DNA of 64,000 bases from assembly GCF_021018895.1 (NCBI RefSeq), contig NC_079387.1, positions 9,008,083 to 9,072,082 on the forward strand, in the 5' to 3' direction. Below the pieces are notes generated by a model. That model saw only the letters and a program-made list of their open reading frames with translations. It ran no database searches and was not told the DNA's origin. The position numbers and the translations under genes are program-made. Shown here one piece after another: positions 57,446-64,000 of this stretch (its first letter is position 1; each line of letters begins with the position of its first letter). Origin of the DNA: Seriola aureovittata (Eukaryota; Chordata; Actinopteri; Carangiformes; Carangidae).

Positions 57446-58984
57446 AAAAACAAAAACAATTAAGAAACAAGATAAAATGTTTTAATTAGTTAGCATTACA
57501 CAGTAAGTGCTGGTATGAGATGTGTTTACGTTTGGACAGAGCCAGGCTAGCTCCCCCTCAAGAAGCTTCATTTTAGCATACAGCCATGAAGGTGGTGGCA
57601 ATGTTTTCACGAAACTCTCAGCAGGAAAGCAAATTAACGTGTTTCCCAAGACGTCTATTACTTTAAGAGGTGATAATGATGTTTTTTGTATTGCTAAATA
57701 TGGTGAAAACAGTCGAAAAACCACAGGCAAGATGCTGCACCTGCGTCTCCTCACCCTCGCCGTGTGTGAATTATAGAGCGAGCCTGAATGTAGATGTGTT
57801 CGTCCGTCTCTCTGTGTGTTGCCCGTCCTTCACCATCCTTTAAAACACACGTTGCTGCCGCCCAGCCCAGCCGAGAGGCTTTGTAATGTGCTGTCAGAAC
57901 CTATTTACCTCCTTCATGTGGCTCTGCTGCCGCACCATAAGAGCACCGGTGGGGGTGGTGGGCTCGGTGCTATCTGTCACTGTCTCTTACTGTGTGATAA
58001 TCCCTGACATCCTCCTTTGTTTTTCTTTTCTTTTTTTTTTTATGATTCCATTGTTGCTGGAAAAGCATGTATGGTTGTGTTGTTTTTCTGACCAGAGATC
58101 ACTTATCACATTAAATAAATGTAGTTTTAGAGTGTCTGCTGCTGGTTCTGGCTGTCATTCCTAATGACTGTTTTTCTACATCACTTCCTGTAAAAGAAAT
58201 ACAAAAGCTTCATAAGGTTTCCCATTGTGATTCATTCATTCTTAGCAGGCAAAAAAAACAGGCCTCATAAAAGCTTTTCTGGGTGATATTTTTATATTAA
58301 CAGTGCATCAAATTGCTATTTTCATTGTAGCCTGTAGTTTTACTCTGCAGTTCCCCCTCTGCTTTACAGACCTTCTTACCATCTTAAGATAATTGTACTG
58401 GTTTTATGGCTCATAATTTAACTGCTTTGATGATTAATTCTCGCTGCTTTCATCAATATTGCTTCCAGCCAAAGTGAACACTTTTCAGCAAAACTGCTCT
58501 AATAAACCTACTGTAAACTGTACACTACCAGCTCAGCACCCAACAGCAAATTTAGTGACTTGCTGGTGAAAACAGTGAAACATTTTGCAGCTAAAGACGC
58601 AGACATTCTTCACAGGACTTGGTGGAGACAAAAAAAAAACAACTAAAAATCAGTTATTGCATGTTTAAAAACTGCACAAACACCTTAAATATTATAATAA
58701 AAAAATCAGTTAATGCAAGTTTAATTGTTACACTTTTAGCCCCTGAAGGTCTGGTAGCCTGTATGAACATCTCATCAGTGGTTGTCAATGGGAAGGGAAT
58801 GTTTTACTCCCCTGAACCTCCAGGCAACCTTGTGCTCCCAAACCATCATATTATCTAACCTTGAGGGTGCTGCTGCTTCTATAGCTTTTATTCACCTGGT
58901 GCTTATCTAGTCTAGTCATCATTATAGACATGAGATAGTGAAGGTTTCTTGTTTAGTTCTCAAAATAATTTGAATTTGTTCATC

Positions 58985-59065
58985 TATTTATTTTTTTTAC
59001 CTTTATTTATTCAGGGTAGTTTCACTGAGAGACAACCTCTCTTTTACAGAAGCAGTCATAACACA
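58985..59065 (+). repeat. Teleost dispersed repeat (CCTTTATTTATTCAGGGTAG type)
   Basis: ACCTTTATTTATTCAGGGTA, then CACTGAGAGACAACCTCTCT and TTTACAGAAGCAG, match the well-known teleost sequence TTTATTTAACCAGG(T/G)A..CCATTGAGA..AAATCTCTTTTACAA as I remember it. Confidence 0.55.
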
Positions 59066-59970
59066 TTCATTCTCTCTGCAGTCATTCTTCCTCATCAGCC
59101 TCATCATTATGCCCACAACAAAAATGAGATTATGGTCGTCTCGCTGGAATAGCATCATAACAATCACCATTGCCTGCATCTATCCCAGCTTCTCTCTCTC
59201 TCTCTCAAAGTATTGATTTTGAACTTCTTCCTCAGGATCTCTTCCGTTATGAGTTTTTGCTGCCGGAGAGGATGCAGGACCATATTGAGGATAGATAGAT
59301 GCTGGGTTACATGTTGAGAAGGAGCTGTGGAAAGATTAAAGCAGGTATAGGCTCATTGATTGGCAGATAGGCAGCAGTACGGTGGCCATTGATTGGGCAA
59401 ACAGCCAATTTTTGACCTCGCAGTGCACTGGGTGAATCAATGGCCCTAATCCAGTGGGAGAAGTGAAGAATGAGAAGACTGGTCCCAAAATGTTCTCTGG
59501 TTGAGTGTTTTTTTGACGGCCTTTTTCATGTTTTTAACAGGATATGTGTAATTGATAAATTATGTTATTCAATTTCTTAATAAATCTAACAATTCTGCTC
59601 CTATAATTTGAATCTTTTTACTGATAAATGTGGGGAAATCTTTTTTTTTTTTTATTAATATAAACAATATAAATGTCAAGATAATCAGATTCAAGTCTTA
59701 TCTGTCCTGTCTTTATTGCACACAAATAACCTAAACACTTCTATTTAGTCAAATTCATTCAGTTAGTCCAGATGGATTACTTTGACCTTTTGATATGACT
59801 GGTCAATCAATACCACAATAGATGCACTTCATCTCTTTTCATATTCATCGGGGGGAACAAAGAGCAGAGAAATAGTCCCTGCATGATATGTATGTACATT
59901 ACTCTAATGAAGTCATCATGTGATAATTAATACACATAAAAAAGCATAAAATGGCTTTAGGGAGTAAAAT

Positions 59971-60247
59971 CAGGGTTCGAATTACGGGGGGTATTGGGAG
60001 GGTTTGTACCCCCCGGATTAAGACAGATTAAGACATGGACCCCTCCAAAGGATGTAAAAACAACCGTCCGGGGGTTGCAACATCTCTATATATATTTTTT
60101 TATAACTACTATAATATATTTCCCATATTCATGCTTGGAAGAATCTTGTGATACAATTTCAGACCCCCTAAAGTGGGCTGTACCATTTCCTTACCCTGAC
60201 GTAAAGTGTGGCTCGCGCTGCTTCTCTGCCCCCGTGCGACCGTTGAT
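59971..60247 (+). mobile_element. 5' end of a probable hAT-type DNA transposon
   Basis: CAGGGTTCGAATTACGGGGG at 59971 has the CAGGG start typical of hAT terminal inverted repeats, followed by a G/C-rich ACCCCCCGG section. About 275 bases on, GTTGAT|GTAAGT (donor at 60248) looks like the end of a 5' noncoding exon. The 61161 exon downstream fits as its next exon. No 3' terminal repeat was found, so this would be a partial copy. Confidence 0.4.
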
Positions 60248-60696
60248 GTAAGTAGCAGTAGCAAACTGTCGGGTTTGTTTAATAAACTTTACCTTCTTAC
60301 CTTCACAGTTTCTGAATTAGATTGTGTGAAGTATGTACAGATGAACGCTGATGTTATCTTGTTTCTAACTTTAGCTGTAAGTTACGGTTTTAGATAACTA
60401 ATGTTAGCTAGCTGATAGCGCCCATTCATTTCCAATGTTAGCTTGTCATTTCATTGCCAAAATCTAGGCTAATGTTAGCAAACACTGTGGTTGTAGAGAT
60501 TAGTTTTGATATCAATTTAGAGTTTATTATTCATTTTTAATCGTCTGTGGTGGCTTAGTTAGTCTTTTACCTTTTAGGTATTAGGTTTTTAAGAAACACC
60601 CTCTTTGTTTTCACTCAGGAATTCAGGAGTTTTGTTTGGTTTGGTAATTGAACAACATTAAAAAACATGTGTGATGAAGGCTAAGTAATTGTGTTA

Positions 60697-61150
60697 GCAG
60701 TGGTGGAAAGTAGTTAAGTACATATAAACTTTTTTGGCTTCTTACTTCTTACAAAAAGCAGTGTTTAATCAAGGTCAAATATCAGATGTCTGAGTTGTTT
60801 ACAGTTCACCAATTAGTTTTTCCCTCTAAACTTCTCGCATGGTTTCATTTCCATAAATGTTGAAATGATCAAATATCTCACCAAAAATCAAAGATTAGAG
60901 AACCAAGTCTAAAAACTGAAAACAGATTCGTTTTCAGATTTGTTTTTTCTTCTTTCCTCTGTGATTAATCATCTGATGACCCCTCAGATTTATCTGGTGA
61001 CCCTGTTTATAAAACTGTATATGAAGTAGTTCAAACAGTAACTTGCTGCTGACACACAGATGCTTCAGTATCAATCATCTAATTATGTCATATATAATAA
61101 TGCATCAGTCAGAGGGACCTAACCAGGACTTTTACTTAATTCAACTAATT
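60697..61150 (+). repeat. Teleost CAGTGGTGGAAAGTA-type repeat, decayed
   Basis: GCAGTGGTGGAAAGTAGTTA at the start, and AATGCATCAGTCAGAGGGAC near 61100 with AGGACTTTTACTTAATTCAA at the end, match parts of a repeat common in teleosts (AGTGGTGGAAAGTAACTAAGTACATTTACTC…). A piece of a similar repeat is at 62361 (CAGTACTTGAGTAAATGTAC). It lies between the two exon-like pieces of the hAT-type remnant. Confidence 0.55.
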
Positions 61151-61160
61151 TCATTCACAG

Positions 61161-61218
61161 AGTCAACATGAGCAAGCGGACAAGAGATATTCAGCACTTT
61201 TCTGGCGCCAAAAGAAGA
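61161..61218 (+). pseudogene. Small ATG exon MSKRTRDIQHFSGAKRR (hAT/ZMYM-like start)
   Basis: Acceptor TTCATTCACAG ends at 61160 and a perfect donor GTAAGT starts at 61219. Between them an ATG at 61168 opens MSKRTRDIQHFSGAKRR. This start (Met-Ser-Lys-Arg…Ile…(S)F/HF) resembles the N-termini of hAT transposases and the related ZMYM/TTF-domain proteins. No following exon with transposase domains was found in the next 2.7 kb, so it seems a relic. Recognition is from memory. Confidence 0.4.
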
Positions 61219-62556
61219 GTAAGTTGAAACTTTTTATGACTAAGATGGCAGTGCTGTGTGTATTTCCTCTGGTTGTCATGCAGGCTTAATACTGAGCAGG
61301 ATAGTATGGGTGATGGTGAGTTTTAAATGCATGTGCTGTTGCATTAAGGAAGCAGAGGGAGGTCATAAACACAATCAGCAAGCAGGAGGAGGTCATGCTA
61401 CTTTTAATGACTGAAACATTACCGTAGCTACTCCTTAAAGGCAACAACTACACAAAAATCTAACTTTTTCAGCTGTTCTTTTACTTTGAAAATAGTCTAA
61501 TAGAAAAAGATAAAGAGAATTCATCTTTCTCACTTCAGCTTAGACGTTTGAGCCAATAGACTGAGTCCTATCTTTTCCATTAATTTTGGTATTGGGACCA
61601 GTGCAGGACACTATACAGTTCTTTGTTAGGTTGATAGTGTTTTTGGTTCTGCTGCAGCATTGTGCTGGTCTGTATTCGAGTGGAAATGATGGTCTGTTGT
61701 TGTCGTTTGCGTGTATGGGTCTGACGTGTCGGCAATTTTGCTCTTGGATATTGTTGTGTGGTACATGCTTCATGAGCTGGTGTTATCTTAAACAAGCATG
61801 GTACTGTCAGGATTGTAAGACTTCAGTTCACTGAAGCACGCGCCTGCACTGTACCGGAAAATAAGATGACCCCCCCCCCCAATTATCATGGTATAATTCG
61901 CACTCTGAGTAAAATACAGTAAGTACTTTGTGTTGTATATAAGGCGAGGGATTGTGTATTTACAAAACAGACTTATAGTTACATTTACACACTTTACACA
62001 CATTCCAACACATGCCAAAATGTATTTACATGCTTTGGGAACTGAAACCAGGCTGCCAGAGCTTTAGATGAAAGCTGATGATTTATGTGTCATGAGATAA
62101 TGTTTAAGGAAAGAAGATTTCTTATGAATTTTTCAGACTTTTCAGTGTTGCATAATTTTGCCTATTTGGTCCTTAAACTGTTGAAATGAATGAAATGAAA
62201 CCAGAGTGGAGTCTCTGCTAACAACTCAGACATCTGAAATGTGACAACAGGCCCAACTAGTTATATCCTTTTATGTAAAATCTTAATATGAAAAGTAACT
62301 ATTATCTATAGCTGTCAGATAGTAGTAAAAAAATTTCCAATCTCAAAACTGTTCTCAAATGCAGTACTTGAGTAAATGTACATAGATAGATACCATAGCA
62401 ACCTTCAGCAGGAAGTCCTGTGACAATCAAGAAGAAGAACAGGTCAGAGGATATCTGCACACAATCTGTAAATCAATTAGAGGGTTTATTTTCCATTAAG
62501 ATCTTTGCAAGAGAAAGCAGAATGTTGAACGGCTTTGTTGGGATTTTTAGGTCTTG

Positions 62557-62930
62557 ATTCAGGGGCCGCATCCTTCGAAGGCGGCATTCATAGTGTGAAA
62601 CAGCAGTGCAACAAGACTGTCCCATTTCGAAGGCTCCTTCACATGTGTCCGAGAAATGCTTTGTTCGATTACCAGGAAACTCATGGGCGGGTCCTTCGTG
62701 GCAGGACCTATCCCGAGATACATTGTGCGCCATTGCTTAGCCACTTTTCAAAAAGAAATATGGCAGACTCCACAAATAAAACAGTGGCCGAGGACCAGTC
62801 CGTAGACCAGACCGTTTCATTTCAGTTTGCCCGTCATGGTCTATGTGGTTTTCGGGGGACTACGTCTTGGGACACAGATATAATGGGCCTTCCATCAAGA
62901 ACTAGATGGCATTTCTTCTGTTCAGCAAAA
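62557..62930 (+). mobile_element. DNA-transposon-like repeat with a short ORF
   Basis: TTCAGGGGCCGCATCCTTCG and AAGGCGGCATTC, then CCATTTCGAAGGCTCCTTC, recall teleost DNA-transposon ends of the 'GGTCGCATCCTTCGAAGGC' type. A frame opening at 62760 reads MADSTNKTVAEDQSVDQTVS and runs on about 75 codons; it might be the start of an element protein. The right end is not defined, and the recognition is from memory. Confidence 0.35.
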
Positions 62931-64000
62931 ACCTTCACAAACCTGACAACAAATTTTACAAAAGCCTCAACACAGACCTGGATGAGCTAACACGCCATCA
63001 TGTCCTCACCTACCACTGATTTCTCTCCTCTCGTCACGACTAACAGCTGGAGGGAATTGTGCAGGTTGCTGACGGTAACATGAGTGGATCAGAGATACCC
63101 CACCAAATTAGGTCAGCGCTGGTCGGATCATTGCCCCTGTCTAATTGAGAGAGGTCAGTGCTCTCACCTTGTCTGGCACGCCACACACATACACATTCCT
63201 GCACTGTACGCAGGCACAAGGCCAGGAGACAAAGCCAGTAATAGCAGAGCAATATGGCCACGCTTCAGCGCTCACCACTGTAACCCTGCCTGCAGACTGA
63301 AAAACACGGGAGCTAGTGAAGTGTGGCGGCACTCTGGTTTATAGAGTGCGAGTCATTTAAAAGAGGAAAGGACACGAGAACACACTGACATGTCACAAGG
63401 CTTTTATTTAGTGATGCTACAGAGCAAAGGTTACTACAGTGAAGCGCTCAGAGAGGATTATTACACCTTCAAACAGGCATGTTGGATCTTTTACTGTAGA
63501 GTTCTTTAGTTATAAACACAGTCACTATAAAACTGTTAAAAGCTGCTCTACTCAATAGTTTTATATTAACATTAGGTCAGGTCACTGTGTGTAATCTGTT
63601 CACACGGTTTTAAAGGGCTAACTTACAGGCTAATATCTCATGCATGTAATGTTACAATCCAATTGTATTTTTAGGTCATTTAACTTCGTAATATTTCTTT
63701 CACACCTTTCAAACATTACATTAACGCTACTTAAAGTCCGTTTTCAAATCTGGTAGAATAAAATTTAAAAAAGCACTTGTCAGCACCAAACAGAAGACGC
63801 ACAAAATTAGCCACTAGCTAGTGGACACCTAAAGAGCCTCGAGATACATTTGCCAGGTGGCCAGAAACACAAATCTAAATTTGTAGGTTGGACCATTTCA
63901 CGTACTCACAAGGGACTGCAGATGGAAACAGTCACATCTTGACTAACTCTGGCTTATTTACATTTTAATTAATGTTGAGTAATGTGAACTGTGCCAGAGG
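62931..64000. other. Unassigned sequence at the window end
   Basis: No gene or repeat I can name. Open frames are short and unlike known proteins. Confidence 0.5.

Larger units (their letters stand above)
49961..58980. other. Gene-poor AT-rich region
   Basis: I find no exon chain, long ORF or RNA gene I can support. It is AT-rich, especially 53.8-54.6 kb, with few strong features: a (GT)n tract at 53526-53564, poly-T near 56765-56780, and two copies of a teleost repeat listed separately. Confidence 0.55.

Noticed and set aside
60994..61040. tRNA or other structural RNA genes anywhere in the window
   Set aside because: I looked for box A/box B pairs with cloverleaf potential. The only box B-like match (14260) lacks a box A, and no other candidate was convincing.
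62535..62990. 151-codon frame starting MLGFLGLDSGAASF as a gene
   Set aside because: It runs through a transposon-like repeat end, and the start has no support. At most the inner MADSTNK start is of interest.

Overview
The window looks like a teleost fish chromosome. It has vertebrate gene structure (small exons, large introns, GT/AG junctions), very many (CA)n/(GT)n microsatellites, and several dispersed sequences I recognise from memory as common in teleost genomes. No bacterial or viral gene organisation is visible.

Layout. (1) 1-5.25 kb: gene-free upstream DNA. (2) 5.28-18.3 kb: a complete five-exon rnd3 gene on the + strand, an atypical and probably constitutively GTP-bound Rho-family GTPase. 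It has a TATA/CCAAT-type promoter, a 7.9 kb second intron full of simple repeats, a long near-perfect hairpin in intron 3, and a 3' UTR of about 2.2 kb. (3) 18.3-39.8 kb: a gene-poor stretch with teleost interspersed repeats, a DNA-transposon-like unit (22.4-22.85 kb) and a dead Tc1-type transposase (36.84-37.44 kb). (4) 39.8-50 kb: the most unusual part. A segment of about 3.8 kb is present twice as a direct repeat. Each copy carries one very long intronless minus-strand reading frame for a protein I do not recognise. Copy 1 is intact (918 aa from the ATG). Copy 2 would be 954 aa but for a single-base deletion. Both have a coding minisatellite of Thr-Pro heptads (21 versus 25 heptads), an acidic run and a Lys/Arg/aromatic C-terminal tail. 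Between the copies lie a 3'-truncated LINE endonuclease fragment and an orphan exon-like ORF. (5) 50-64 kb: gene-poor AT-rich DNA with more teleost repeats, and the 5' end of a probable hAT-type element (TIR-like start, two splice donors and a small ATG exon).

Main message. rnd3 is the only recognisable cellular gene. The tandem pair is the best candidate for something undescribed. A hand comparison of the copies shows a mosaic: the N-terminal half and the 5' flank are almost identical (about 0.5% different), while the C-terminal third and outer flanks differ by about 4-8%. That pattern suggests recent gene conversion over one part and rapid protein change in another. All identities are hand-read estimates; no alignment or database search was run.
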